From: DASPHG01 sp963748315
GTDB taxonomy: Bacteria > Actinomycetota > Thermoleophilia > Solirubrobacterales > Thermoleophilaceae
Direction of reading: 5' to 3'
NCBI GenBank assembly: GCA_963748315.1
Contig: CAVVIK010000006.1
Coordinates: forward strand, 248,001-312,000
DNA length: 64,000 nt
In this document: piece by piece, positions 34,145 to 44,100 of the stretch
Layout of the letters: the number at the start of each line of letters is the position of its first letter
How positions within the stretch are numbered: position 1 is the stretch's first letter
Translations under genes and position numbers: made by a program
Notes under the pieces: generated by a model
Database searches by the model: none
What the model saw: only the letters and a program-made list of their open reading frames with translations
What the model was told of the DNA's origin: nothing

Positions 34145-34624
34145 GTGGGACCAATTCGCAGGACGGCAATGCTCGTCGTCGCGTGCGCGGTGCTTGCGCT
34201 GCCCGCGTTGGCGTTTGGGCAGAACCCGCACTTCGTGCGGGGGCCGGACTACACAGCAACGACGTCAGCGTTGACGGCTACTGGGAAGGCAGCAGGCTTG
34301 GGCACCGACGTGACCGACGCCTTCCTCACCGCCGACAGGGTCGACGTCAGTTTCCGCTGCCGCAACCATGGCGAGAACTTCGCTGGGGGGCACCCGGCCA
34401 GCTCGACGAACGTCGAGGGGCCGACTCAGTCGATCGACCCTCGCAATGGGGCGATCACGTTCAACGTCTCGTTGCCGGCCTCGGCACCGAGTGCGGAGGA
34501 CGTGTGTCCGAGCCGGAAGTGGGACGTCATCGTGGAATCCGTCGAGTACATCGGCGTGACGCTGCACCTGCAGCAGAACGGCAACGACGTGCTGACGGAC
34601 GGTCCTAACGACTTCTCCGCGTAG
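34145..34624 (+). CDS. Small secreted protein of unknown function
   Basis: A 159-residue protein with a signal peptide (about residues 1-25, LVVACAVLALPALAFGQ). The mature part is a beta-rich domain with two cysteines (FRCRNHGENF and DVCPSRKW) that could form a disulfide. I do not recognise the family. The GTG start follows GGGAGG at a 6-base spacing, a convincing ribosome-binding site. A strong hairpin lies 15 bp after the stop, so this is a single-gene transcript. An exported structural or adhesive protein is possible, but nothing in the sequence shows its role. Confidence 0.7.
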   Translation: MGPIRRTAMLVVACAVLALPALAFGQNPHFVRGPDYTATTSALTATGKAAGLGTDVTDAFLTADRVDVSFRCRNHGENFAGGHPASSTNVEGPTQSIDPRNGAITFNVSLPASAPSAEDVCPSRKWDVIVESVEYIGVTLHLQQNGNDVLTDGPNDFSA

Positions 34625-34639
34625 CCGCGGGGATACTGC

Positions 34640-34673
34640 GAGAAGGGGGCCGGCGAACGCCGGCCTCCTTCTC
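34640..34673 (+). terminator. Hairpin terminator after secreted protein gene
   Basis: A 15-bp stem with one G-U pair (GAGAAGGGGGCCGGC and its near-complement) encloses the loop GAAC. It lies 15 bp after the stop codon at 34624. A short T/C-rich stretch follows rather than a T-run. Confidence 0.75.
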
Positions 34674-34814
34674 AGTTCATGACCGGGCAGACAGCTGGAA
34701 GACTGCCTAGCGAATGGCGGCACTCGCGGCAACGGCATCCGCTTCGGCACGCGCGAGCTGGCCGGCGCGGTCGCCGACGTCGGCGTCCTGCTGCCGATCG
34801 CCGTCGCGCTGATC

Positions 34815-35873
34815 GTGTCGAACGGGCTCTCGGCGACGGCGGTGCTGCTGCCCGCGGGCCTGCTGTACGTGACCGTCGCCCTCGCGTACGCCCTGCCAAT
34901 TCCGGTCCAGCCGCTGAAGGCGTTCGGAGCGATCGCGATCGCGAAGGGGCTCGGGTCCGACGAGATCGCGGCCGGCGCGCTGCTGATGGGCGTGATCTTC
35001 CTCGTGCTCGGCCGAACCGGGCTGATCGACCTCGCGGCCAGGGCATTTCCGAAACCGCTCATCCGGGGCGTGCAGATCACCGTCGGCCTGTTGTTCCTGA
35101 AGATCGCGTGGGGCCTCGTGTCGGACCCGCCGTCGTCATTCGACGATCCGGGCATGAGCACCGTCGCGGCGACCGCGCTCGCGGTTACGGGTGTCGTGCT
35201 CCTGATCGCGCTCCGCAAGGTCGCGATCTCGCTCGCGCTCGTCGGCATCGGCGCGGTCGTGATGCTCGTGCAGGCGGGTGGCGAGCTCGCGCTCGGTCCG
35301 TCGGCCCTACACGTGCCTGACTTCGACGCGGATGTGCTGCTCACGGCTCTCACGGTCCTCGTAATCCCGCAGCTGCCGCTGTCGTTTGCGAACTCCTGCC
35401 TTGCCACGGCAGACGCCGCCCGGACGTACTTCGGCGAGCGTGCGGCTCGCATTCGCCCCGGCCGGCTCGCCACGTCGCTCGGCTCGGCGAACGTCCTGGC
35501 CGGGGCGATCAGCGGGATGCCGGTGTGTCACGGCGCGGGCGGCCTTACCGCCCATTACGCATTCGGGGCACGGACCGGCGGCGCGCCGCTCGCCATCGGC
35601 AGCGCGCTCGTGGTCATCGCCGTCTCGGCGGGAAGCGGGCTCGCGGCCGTGCTGACAGCCTTCCCGCTGCCGATCCTCGCCGCGCTGCTCTCCGCGGCCG
35701 GCGTCCTGCACATCGGGCTGGCGCGCGACCTCGCGGGCGCGCGTGAGATCGCGCTCGCCCTCGTAGTCGCCGTGCTCGGATTCTGGTTCAACCTGGCGAT
35801 CGGGCTCGCCGCCGGCCTCGCCCTCTGGTGGGCACCGCGGATCGGGATTAGGCTGGCCCCGGCACGCTCATGA
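34815..35873 (+). CDS. Molybdate transporter of the MOT1 (SulP-related) family, start uncertain
   Basis: A polytopic membrane protein of at least 352 residues with about ten helices. The MOT1 signatures are present: an N-terminal ELAGAVADVGVLLPI block, the conserved LPIPVQPLKAFGAIAIAKG loop, and a second related block, AISGMPVCHGAGGLTAHYAFG. MOT1 proteins transport molybdate (some sulfate). The first in-frame start codon is the GTG at 34815, but the conserved first block is encoded upstream from about 34740 with no in-frame ATG, GTG or TTG. An ATG at 34714 is in another frame, so a missing or extra base between 34714 and 34740 is likely and the real start is probably 34714 or 34679. It overlaps PPK2 by 4 bp. 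Confidence 0.8.
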   Translation: MSNGLSATAVLLPAGLLYVTVALAYALPIPVQPLKAFGAIAIAKGLGSDEIAAGALLMGVIFLVLGRTGLIDLAARAFPKPLIRGVQITVGLLFLKIAWGLVSDPPSSFDDPGMSTVAATALAVTGVVLLIALRKVAISLALVGIGAVVMLVQAGGELALGPSALHVPDFDADVLLTALTVLVIPQLPLSFANSCLATADAARTYFGERAARIRPGRLATSLGSANVLAGAISGMPVCHGAGGLTAHYAFGARTGGAPLAIGSALVVIAVSAGSGLAAVLTAFPLPILAALLSAAGVLHIGLARDLAGAREIALALVVAVLGFWFNLAIGLAAGLALWWAPRIGIRLAPARS

Positions 35874-36627
35874 CCGTCCTCGACACGCTCGACATGTCGC
35901 TGAAGTTGTCGAAGGAGGAGGAGGCCGAGCGCCTCGAGGCCGCGCAGACGCGGCTGCTCGAGCTGCGGCTCGACATGGGCGGGCTGACGCGGGAGGACGG
36001 CCGGCTCGGCCCGCCGCTGTGCGTCCTCTTCGAGGGCTGGGACGCGTCGGGCAAGGGCGGCGCGATCAAGCGGCTCGTCGCGAGCCTCGACCCCCGGCAC
36101 GTGCGCGTCGCCGAGTTCGCCGCACCGACGCACGACGAGAAGCGGCACCACTTCCTGTGGCGCTTCGGCCCGGCGCTGCCCGGCTGGGGCGGCATGGCCG
36201 TGCTCGACCGGTCCTGGTACGGGCGCGTGCTCGTCGAGCGCGTTGAGGGGTTCGCCTCCGTCGAGCAGTGGTCGCGCGCGTACACGGAGATCGCCGGATT
36301 CGAGCGGACGCTCGTGCTCGAGGGGATGATCCTCGTCAAGTTCTGGCTGCACATCTCCGACGAGGAGCAGCTCAAGCGGTTCAAGGCGCGCGAGAAGGAC
36401 CCGCTCAAGAGCTGGAAGCTGACGCCGGAGGACTGGCGGAACCGCGAGAAGCGCCCGCAGTACGAGGAGGCGGTCGAGGACATGCTCGAGTACACGCGAC
36501 CACCAGCACGCGCCGTGGCACGTGATCGAGGGCGGACTCGAAGCGCTATGCGCGCGTCAAGGTGATCGAGACCGTCATCGAGGAGATCGAGCGGGGGATG
36601 GCTGCTCGGGGCCTCGAAGTGCCCTGA
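35870..36627 (+). CDS. Polyphosphate kinase 2 family phosphotransferase (two frameshifts)
   Basis: The intact first ~208 residues show the PPK2 fold: Walker A-like FEGWDASGKGGAIKRL, the lid-module-associated PTHDEKRHHFLWRF, and the Walker B-like AVLDRSWYGRVLVERVEGF, with KFWLHISDEEQLKRF. PPK2 enzymes transfer phosphate between polyphosphate and nucleotides. Two single extra bases disrupt the end, one near 36498 (ACGCGAC) and one near 36532 (GAGGGCGGAC). Removing both restores DHQHAPWHVIEG, then DSKRYARVKVIETVIEE and a stop at 36627, as in homologues of about 250 residues. Substrate class (AMP, ADP or GDP) is not assignable. It starts in an ATGA overlap with the transporter and its 3' end overlaps the convergent TSUP gene by 53 bp. 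Confidence 0.85.
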
Positions 36628-36974
36628 GCGCGAGCCCGGCGGCGAAGTACAGGCTGAGCGCGGCGAAGAGCAGCTCGAGCGTGCGCTCGGGCATCTCGTT
36701 CGCGGCGACCACGCCGATCGCGACGCCGATCGGGCGAGAGCAACCCGATGGCGAGCGCATCACGCAGCCGCAGGTTGCCGTAGCCGTGCTGGCGCCATGC
36801 GCCCACCGCGCCCACGGCGACGACCGCGACGAGCGACGTCGCCTCGGCCTCGAGCTGCGACAGGTCCATCAGCACGACGAGGCCGGGCACGAACAGCACG
36901 CCTCCGCCGACGCCGACCATCCCGCCGAGCATCCCGGCGACGAACGCGACCGCGAGCAGGCCGACGACGTCCAT
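36575..36974 (-). CDS. TSUP (TauE/SafE) family half-size membrane protein, frameshifted
   Basis: After correcting one extra base near 36735 (TCGCCCGATC on the minus strand), this encodes about 132 residues with four hydrophobic helices. It starts with the TSUP motif GMLGGMVGVGGGVLFVPGLV and includes EAEATSLVAVVAVGAVGAW. TSUP proteins export sulfite, sulfoacetate or related organic anions. Full-length members have two such repeats in one chain; here each repeat is a separate gene. Its ATG shares one base with the stop of the other half (TGATG), so translation is coupled. It overlaps the PPK2 3' end. Confidence 0.78.
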
Positions 36975-37339
36975 CAGAACACCAGCACCGCGGCCGAGGC
37001 GACGAGCAGCACGGCGAACACGGCGCTGACCGCGCGCTCGGGAACGCGCTGCTGGAGCGCGGTCCCGGCGATGACGCCGGCGACGGCCGGAGGCGTGATC
37101 AGAAGGCCCTTGGCCAGGTCGACGTTGCCGTAGGCGCCGTGGCCGGCGACGCCGAGCAGCGCGACCAGGACGATCGCCGCGAGCGAGGTGCCGGTGGCCT
37201 CGCGCTCGCGATAGCCCAGCCAGAGGATCAGGAGGGGCACGATGACCGTGCCGCCGCCGACGCCGAAGAGCGCGCTGAATGCCCCCGCGAGCGTGCCGAT
37301 CGCGGCAAGCCGCAAGAGCCTCGGGGACATGGCGGGCAT
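36974..37339 (-). CDS. TSUP (TauE/SafE) family half-size membrane protein
   Basis: A 121-residue protein with four hydrophobic helices and the TSUP repeat motif GAFSALFGVGGGTVIVPLLILWLGY, then EATGTSLAAIVLVALLG. It is the first of two coupled half-transporter genes whose products probably assemble as a heterodimer to form the sulfite/organosulfur or related anion channel. ATGs at 37339 and 37330 are both possible. It is divergent from the trehalose-phosphatase gene and the start codons nearly abut, so a shared, very compact promoter region is implied. Confidence 0.82.
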   Translation of the reverse strand: MPAMSPRLLRLAAIGTLAGAFSALFGVGGGTVIVPLLILWLGYREREATGTSLAAIVLVALLGVAGHGAYGNVDLAKGLLITPPAVAGVIAGTALQQRVPERAVSAVFAVLLVASAAVLVF

Positions 37340-37349
37340 ACTACGAACC

Positions 37350-38162
37350 GTGCCTGCTCCCACGGCCGAGACGCTCGCGGCCGCCCTGCGCCCGGTCACC
37401 GAGGACCCGGCGCGCGCGGCGATCCTGTGCGACATCGACGGCACGCTCGCGCCGATCGTGATGCGCGCCGAGGAGGCGCACGTACCCGACAAGGTCTCGC
37501 GGCTCTTGGGACGCGCGACGCGAAGCTACGGCCTCGTCGCCTGCATCTCGGGACGCTCCGCCGCCGACGCCCGGCGGATCGTCGGCGTGGGCGGCATCGC
37601 CTACGCGGGCTCGCACGGAGCCGAGCTGCTCGAGCCCGGCGCCACCCGAGCGCGCATCTCGCCCGCATTCGAGAGCTGGACCGAGCGCGTGGCGGACTTC
37701 GTAGCCTCGCGCGACGACGCGGAGCTGCGGCGGCTGCGGGTGCGGATCGAGCGCAAGGGCCCGATTGCCGCCTTCCACTGGCGCGGCGTGCCGGACGAGG
37801 ACGCCGCGCGCACGCGGCTCGAGGGGATCGCGCGCGAGGCGGAAGCGGAGGGGCTCGATTTCCACTGGGGGCGCAAGGTGCTGGAGATCAGGCCGCCCGT
37901 CCCGGTCGACAAAGGCCAGGCCGTGCGCGAGCTCGTCGAGCGGAGCGGCGTGCGCACCGCGCTCTTCGGGGGCGACGACGCGACCGATCTCGACGCATTT
38001 GCGGCTCTCGACGCTCTCGTCGCCGAGGGCAGGCTCGACGCCGCCGTCAAGGTCGGCGTGCACTCGGCCGAGGGGCCGGGCGCGATCGTCGACCGTGCCG
38101 ACCAGGTGGTTGACGGCACCGACGGGTTCGTCGCCGTTCTCGAGGCCCTCGTCGGCGAATGA
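37350..38162 (+). CDS. Trehalose-6-phosphate phosphatase (OtsB-like)
   Basis: A 270-residue HAD-superfamily phosphatase of the trehalose-phosphatase type. Motif I is CDIDGTLAPI with both catalytic aspartates; motif II lies in ACISGRSAADARR; the cap region has AGSHGAELLEPG, RVRIERKGPIAAFHWRG and HWGRKVLEIRPPVPVDKG; and motif IV is GGDDATDLDAF. It dephosphorylates trehalose-6-phosphate to trehalose, an osmoprotectant and glycan precursor. No trehalose-6-phosphate synthase (otsA) is in the window. I use the GTG at 37350; an ATG at 37329 would overlap the divergent TSUP start. Its stop overlaps the next gene's start (ATGA). Confidence 0.9.
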   Translation: MPAPTAETLAAALRPVTEDPARAAILCDIDGTLAPIVMRAEEAHVPDKVSRLLGRATRSYGLVACISGRSAADARRIVGVGGIAYAGSHGAELLEPGATRARISPAFESWTERVADFVASRDDAELRRLRVRIERKGPIAAFHWRGVPDEDAARTRLEGIAREAEAEGLDFHWGRKVLEIRPPVPVDKGQAVRELVERSGVRTALFGGDDATDLDAFAALDALVAEGRLDAAVKVGVHSAEGPGAIVDRADQVVDGTDGFVAVLEALVGE

Positions 38163-38758
38163 GGTTCCCGGACTTCCTCCGGACAACGGTCCTGCTCTTT
38201 GCCGGCGCCGCCACCGCGCTCGCCGCCGTCGCGGTCGCGGGCGCCGCGGCGAAGGACGACCGCACGTTGCTCTACGTCGCGCTCGCGTGGTGGGCGATCG
38301 CCGCGCTCGGAGGGCTGTGGCTGGGCCGCCGGCCGGAGGTGACGCAGGGCATATCGCGCGCGCTCGCGACCGCGCGCACGCAGTCCGCGCTGCCCGAGCT
38401 CGAGCCCGGTGCGATCCTGTTCAACCGGCTGTGGGCGCTCGCGGTGTTCACGGTCGGCTCCGGCGCGGTCGCCTTCCTGATCCCCCAGATCCCCGCGATC
38501 GCCGCCGGATACGTCATCGCGGCGGCGCTCGCATGGCGCAAGCAGTCGGCGGCGGTCGAGGCGATCGAGGGACGCGACGGCGTGCGCTTCTACGTCGAGC
38601 ACACCTCGCCGTTCAAGCCCACGAGCCTGATCCGGACGCCCGGCTTCCGGCGTGTCGAGCCGGTCAGCGGCGAGAACGCTTCCGCAGGCGATCGAGTTCG
38701 GGCCACTCGCGCGTATTCGCCACGCGATCCGGGCCGATCCACGCGCGCCTGGCCGTAG
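38159..38758 (+). CDS. Hypothetical four-helix membrane protein
   Basis: A 199-residue protein with about four hydrophobic segments (near residues 8-28, 38-56, 88-105 and 107-125) and a short soluble C-terminal domain with DGVRFYVEHTSPFKPTSLIRTPGFRR. I do not recognise a family. It starts in an ATGA overlap with the trehalose-phosphatase gene, so the two are translationally coupled and may be functionally linked. The last ~31 residues are Arg-rich and lie over the convergent polX end; the true C-terminus may be around residue 165 if a base has been miscalled. Confidence 0.6.
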   Translation: MRFPDFLRTTVLLFAGAATALAAVAVAGAAAKDDRTLLYVALAWWAIAALGGLWLGRRPEVTQGISRALATARTQSALPELEPGAILFNRLWALAVFTVGSGAVAFLIPQIPAIAAGYVIAAALAWRKQSAAVEAIEGRDGVRFYVEHTSPFKPTSLIRTPGFRRVEPVSGENASAGDRVRATRAYSPRDPGRSTRAWP

Positions 38759-40389
38759 CCACCCCGTAGCGGATGTTCGACAGCGTGTTGACGCCGTGCG
38801 CGTCGGAGTCGATCACGAGCATCGCCCCGCGCTCGGCCGCGAGGCGCGCATTCCACTCGTTCAGGTCGCGCCGGTCCGGGTTGGCGTTGATCTCGAGGAA
38901 CGTGCCAGTGCGGATGGCAGCCTCGACCACCTGCTCGATGTCGAGCCCGTAGGGCTCGCGCCGGTCGATCAGCCGCCCCGTCGGATGGCCGATCGCGTCG
39001 ACGAGCGGGTGCTCCATCGCCGTGATCATCCGCTCGGTCATCTCCTTCTCCGAGATCCGGAACGACGTGTGCATGCTCGCGACGATCCAGTCGAGCTGCT
39101 CGAGCAGGTCGTCCTCGTAGTCGAGCGAGCCGTCCGTGTGGATGTTGACCTCGGACCCCGCGAGGACCGTGATCCCTTCGAACTCGAGCGACCGGATGTG
39201 CTCGATCTGCGCGCGCAGCTCGTCCGGCTGGACGTCGTTCCCGAACCCATGCGAGGCGGAGTGGTCGGTGATCGCGATGTAGGAGTAGCCGCGCTCGCGC
39301 GCCGCCTCCGCCATCTGCTCGATCGAGTTGCGGCCGTCCGAGGCCGTGCTGTGGCAGTGGAGCTCGCCGCGGATGTCGCCCACCTCGACGAGCTCCGGCA
39401 GGCTCGTGGTCGCGCGCCGCCTCGAGCTCGCCGCTGTTCTCGCGCAGCTCCGGCGGGATCCAGTCCATGCCGAGCAGCTCGTAGACCTCCTCCTCGGTCG
39501 CGCACGCGTGCGTGGTCTCGGTCGAGTCGTCTGTCACGCCGTACTCGGACACGTGGAAGCCGCGCTTGACCGCCGCGGTCCGGAGCGCCTCGTTGTGCTG
39601 CTTCGAGCCGGTCAGGTGCTGGAGCAGGTTGCCGAAGTTCTCGGGCGGGACGATCCGCAGGTCGACGCTGATGCCGTTGTGCGTGATCGCGCGCGCGCCG
39701 GCCTCGCCCGGCGAGCTCGCCTCCGCGATCAGCGGCAGCGAGCAGAAGGCGTCTGCGAGCGCGCGCGCGTCGGAGGCGGTCGCGACCAGGTCGATGTCCT
39801 TGCAGGTGTCCGTCCATCGCCTCGCGCTGCCGGCGATCTCGACCTGCTCGGCGAACGGTTGCTCGCGCAGCGCGTCGCGCAGCGCCTCGGCGATCTGGAG
39901 CGCCTTCGACAGGAGCAGCTTCGGCTTTTGCCGCCCGTCCTCGCCGGCCGCGAGCGCGAGCAGGATGCTCTCCTCCGCCTTTGGTCCGAAGCCCTTGAGC
40001 TCCCGCAGCCGCTGCTCCTCGGCCGCCTTCTTCAGCTCGTCGAGCGAGGCGATTTCCAGCTCGTCGAAGAGCCTCCGCGCCCGCTTCGGGCCGAGCCCGG
40101 GCAGCCGTGTGATCTCGACGAGGCCCGGCGGGTACTTCGCCTTGAGCTTCTCAGCCGAGGGGATCGAGCCTGTGTCGAGCAGCGTGCTCAGCTTCTCCTC
40201 GATCGTCTTGCCGATGCCGGGCAGCTCGGTCACGGTTCCCGCCCGGGTCATCTCGGCTACCGACGCGCCGGCCTCGCGGATTGCCTTCGCCGCATTGCGG
40301 TAGGCGAGGACGCGATGAACGATCGCGCCGTCGAGCTCGTACAGGTCGGCGAGCTCGTCGAAGTGGAGAGCGAGCTCGGCGTTGCGCAT
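38664..40389 (-). CDS. polX: DNA polymerase/3'-5' exonuclease PolX (frameshifted)
   Basis: The N-terminal ~330 residues form a family X polymerase: helix-hairpin-helix repeats (TVTELPGIGKTIEEKL, ITRLPGLGPKRARRL, LRELKGFGPKAEESIL), then the nucleotidyltransferase domain with GSARRWTDTCKDIDLV and VDLRIVPPENFG. The C-terminal ~240 residues are a PHP exonuclease domain with GELHCHSTASDGRNSI, ITDHSASHGFG, SEVNIHTDG, ASMHTSF and IDSDAHG. A single extra base near 39402 separates the halves; removing it joins RDHE to LPELVEVGDIRGELH, and the restored product of ~574 residues has the usual PolX length. PolX acts in base-excision and gap repair. It is divergent from the polyprenol-mannose synthase gene. 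Confidence 0.9.
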
Positions 40390-40412
40390 ACGCGGCTCTA
40401 GGGTAGGCGCCC

Positions 40413-41132
40413 GTGCCGGGGGCCTGGCTGATCCTTCCGACCTACAACGAGGCGGTCAACGTGGAGCCGTTCGTCCGCGCTGTCTTGCCGGAGCTCGCCG
40501 AGGCGTCGCCGGAGCACCGGATCCTGATCGTCGACGACAACTCGCCCGACGGCACCGGGCGGATCGCCGACAGCCTTGCGAACGAGCTCGACGCGGTCGA
40601 GGTGCTCCATCGCCCTCAGAAGGAGGGTCTCGGGGTCGCCTACCTCGCCGGCTTCCGGCGCGCGCTCGATAGCGGCGCCGACCTGATCCTCGAGATGGAC
40701 TCGGACTTCAGCCATTCGCCGGCGGACGTCCCGCGTCTGATCAGGGCCGCCGAGCAGGCCGACCTCGTCCTGGGGTCGCGATACGTGCCGGGCGGGGGTG
40801 TGACCGACTGGGGCCTTGTCAGGAGAGCGCTCAGCCGCGGCGGGTCGCTCTACGCACGACTCGTCCTGCGGGTGAAGGTGCATGACCTGACGGGCGGGTT
40901 CAAGTGCTTCCGGAGCGAGGTGCTGGAGGCGCTCGACCTCGACTCGATCCACGCCGAGGGCTACGGATTTCAGATCGAGCTCACGTACCGCGCTCTCCGC
41001 GCCGGGTTCCGCGTCGAGGAGATCCCGATCGTCTTCCGCGAGCGCCAGGCCGGGCTGTCCAAGATGACGGCCCGGATCGCGCTCGAGGCGGTCTGGAAAG
41101 TGCCCGCTTTGAGGCTCCGCAGGGGCGTCTAG
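40413..41132 (+). CDS. Polyprenol monophosphomannose synthase (DPM1-like GT2)
   Basis: A 239-residue soluble GT2 enzyme: WLILPTYNEAVNVEPFV at the N-terminus, IVDDNSPDGTGRIAD, EGLGVAYLAGFRRAL, metal-binding EMDSDFSHSP, and the dolichol-phosphate-mannose synthase signature GSRYVPGGGVTDWGLVRR and VHDLTGGFKCFR, ending with EIPIVFRERQAGLSKM. It transfers mannose from GDP-mannose to polyprenyl phosphate, providing donor for GT-C enzymes such as the two at 29-33 kb. Like other actinobacterial Ppm1 catalytic domains, it has no membrane segment. The start is GTG at 40413, 23 bp from the divergent polX. Confidence 0.92.
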   Translation: MPGAWLILPTYNEAVNVEPFVRAVLPELAEASPEHRILIVDDNSPDGTGRIADSLANELDAVEVLHRPQKEGLGVAYLAGFRRALDSGADLILEMDSDFSHSPADVPRLIRAAEQADLVLGSRYVPGGGVTDWGLVRRALSRGGSLYARLVLRVKVHDLTGGFKCFRSEVLEALDLDSIHAEGYGFQIELTYRALRAGFRVEEIPIVFRERQAGLSKMTARIALEAVWKVPALRLRRGV

Positions 41133-41185
41133 ACAGGCGCTCCGAAACTAAGCGCCCGCCCCGTAGGGACCGATGGGATTGCGGG

Positions 41186-44100
41186 GTGCTGCCCACCTTG
41201 AACAAGCGCTGCCTGAGCGCCGTTTTCGCGGCCCTTGTCGGCCTGCTCGCAGCCGCCCCTGCCCATGCCGCTCCCAGTCCCAAGGTCAAGGCCGCCTTCC
41301 CGGTCGACAGCGACCATGACGGCCACGTGGACGCCGTCTCGCTGAAGTGGTCGAAGAAGGTAAAGAGCGGCGCCGACACCGCCGCGCCATTCGCTTTCAA
41401 GGTTCGCGGCTACCGCGTCACCAGCGTGGGATCGGTGCGCGGCAAGAGGCAGCAGCTCCGCGTGGCCGAGCGGCCCGAGTGCGACACCGGCGGTTCCGTA
41501 CGTCTCGCCTTCCGGCCCCGCAAGGGCGCCGTCTCGATTCGCGGCGCCCGCAAGCACAAGCTCGACATGCGCCGGCTCGGCGTGCCTACACCGCGGATCA
41601 CTTGCGCGGTCACGCTCGACTCCAACTCCAACGGCCGCATCGATGGCGTGCGCGTGACGTACTCGCGCGAGGTCAAGAGCGACGCGCAGACGCGCGGGCG
41701 GTTCCTGTTCTCGGTCGCCGGCTACAGCATCAAGGCGGTCAAGGCGGCTCGCGGCCGCTTCGTCGAGATCGACGTCGCCGAGCACGCGGTGCCTGACTCG
41801 GGCGCCCACCCGGCGGTCGGCTACCTCCGCCCGACGAAGAGGAAGCTTCGGCGGTACGCCGTCCGCGTCAACAAGAAGACCGACGCCTTCTCCGGCAGCT
41901 ACCAGTCGACACGAGACGGGGTGTCGCCGCAGCTGATCAGCGGCAGGACGGGTGACGCCGACGCCGACGGGCTGCTCGACGCGATGACGGTGCGCTTCTC
42001 CGAGCCGGTCACGGCGGCCGGCTCGACCGGGCTTGCCGTGCTCGGCATGGTGGTCCGCCCGAACGCGCAGGTGAGTGGCGCCGACGTCGCGCTCTCGCTC
42101 GTCGAGAACACGGCCCGTGGCGACGCGCTTCCGGGCACCTGGGTCGCGGGGCCCGGCATCACCGACTTGGCCGGCAACTCGGCGCTTCACACGGCGGTCT
42201 GGCCGAGCGACGGCGCCGCGCCGGTGATGACCTCAGCTGTGACGCAGGACGCAACGGGCTCGGCCGGCCGCCTCGACGCCGTCACGGTGACGTTCTCGGA
42301 GCCGATCGCGCATGCGCGCGACGCCTACGGCAGGTACCCGTTCCTCCTCGGTGGGCGCGCTGTCAGCTCGGTCGAGGCCGCGAGTGGCCGCACCGTGCAG
42401 GTGCGCATCGCCGAAGCGGCGGCGCCCGACACGGGCGAGCGCCCGGGGGTCAGGTACCTCCCGGGCTCCGGGGTTCCGGTCACCGACAGCGCAGGCAACG
42501 AGGCGGTCCAGGGCTTCGTGAGCGCCGTGGACGGGGTCGCGCCCGTCCTCGTGTCGGCCCTCACCGGCGACGGCGACTCCGACGGCAAGATCGGAAGCCT
42601 CGTCTTCCAGTTCTCCGAGGACGTGGTACACGGCGCAGAGGCGCCTGGCTCGTCGTTCGCGGTCGCCGGCTACTCGGTCACGGCCGCAGGCGCCGCGAAC
42701 GATGACGAGGTCGCGCTGACGCTCACGGAGAAACCCGCCGCCGACTCCGGCGCCAGGCCGACGGTCACCTATACGCGCGACGGCGTCCAGGACGTGCGCG
42801 ACGCCGCGGGCAACCTCACGGTGAGCTCGTCGCGTACGGCGGGCGACGGCGCACGGCCAGTCCTACTCACCGCCAGCACCGCGGACGTGGACGACGACGG
42901 CCGCCTCGACCGGCTTGCCTCAACGTGGTCCGAGCCGCTGACACACGCCGACGACACATCCGCGCCGTTTGCGGTCTCGGCCTCCGGCTTCTCGGTGTCG
43001 CGCGTTCGCGCGGCTTCGGGCGCGAATCTATCGATCGACCTGACCGAGCCGTCCGGCTACAACACCGGTTCGAAGCCGGCCGTGACGTACCTGGGCGGCA
43101 GCGCGCGCATCCGCGACGCGGTCGGGCTCGAGCCCGCGCAGAAGACCTGGGCCGGACTGACGGTCGACGCGCTCGACCCGCGCGTCATCTCCGCGACCAC
43201 CGGCGACGGCGACGCGGACGGCGAGCTCGACTCGATCGCGGTCCGCTTCTCCGAGTCCGTGGTCCACGCTCAGGAGGCGACACCCGGCTCGTTCACCGCC
43301 GGTGCGTTCACGATCTCGAGTGCCGAGGCGGCGGTCGGCGACAGCGTCGAGCTGAAGCTTCTCCAGTCGGGCACTCCTGACACCGGCGCGCGCCCGGCCG
43401 TCAGCTACACCCCGGACGGCACCGAGGATGTGCGCGACGCGACCGGCAACTTCGCCGACGCGGCGTCGATCGCCCAGGCGACCGACGGCGCCCGGCCCGC
43501 GCTCCTCTCGGCGGCCACCGAGGACGTCGACGACAACGGCCGGCTGGACCGCCTCAGCACGGGCTGGTCCGAGCCGCTGAGCCACGCCGACGACAGCACG
43601 GCCCCCTTCCCGCTGTCGGCCGAGGGCTTCGCCGTCGCCCGGGTGCACGCCGCCGTCGGCCAGACGCTCGACATCGACCTGACCGAGCCGGCCGGGGCGG
43701 ACACCGGGTCGGCGCCGGACCTCACCTACGCGAGCGGAGCAGACCCGATCCGCGACGTTGCCGGGCTCGAGCCCGCGCAGGTCGCACATTCCGGCCTCAC
43801 CCGCGACGCACTGCCGCCGCGTCGCGTTTCGACCGCCACGGCCGACACGGATGTGGACGGGAAGCTCGACGCGATCGAGATCGAGTGGAGCGAGGACGTC
43901 ACGGGCGCGACCGGCACCGCGCCGTTCACGGTCGCCGGACGGACGCTGGGCGCCAACGCCACCTTCGACGACGCGATCACGCGCGTCCCGTTCGCCGAGG
44001 ACCCGGCCCAGTACGACACGCACGACACGCCACAGGTCTCCTACGACGACGTGGCGGGTGACCTGCACGACGTCGCCGAGGGCACAGGCGATACGACGGA

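Noticed and set aside
36797..38113. 438-codon open frame through the TSUP and trehalose-phosphatase region
   Set aside because: It is Arg/Pro/Ala-rich and runs across two genes with clear motifs in other frames.
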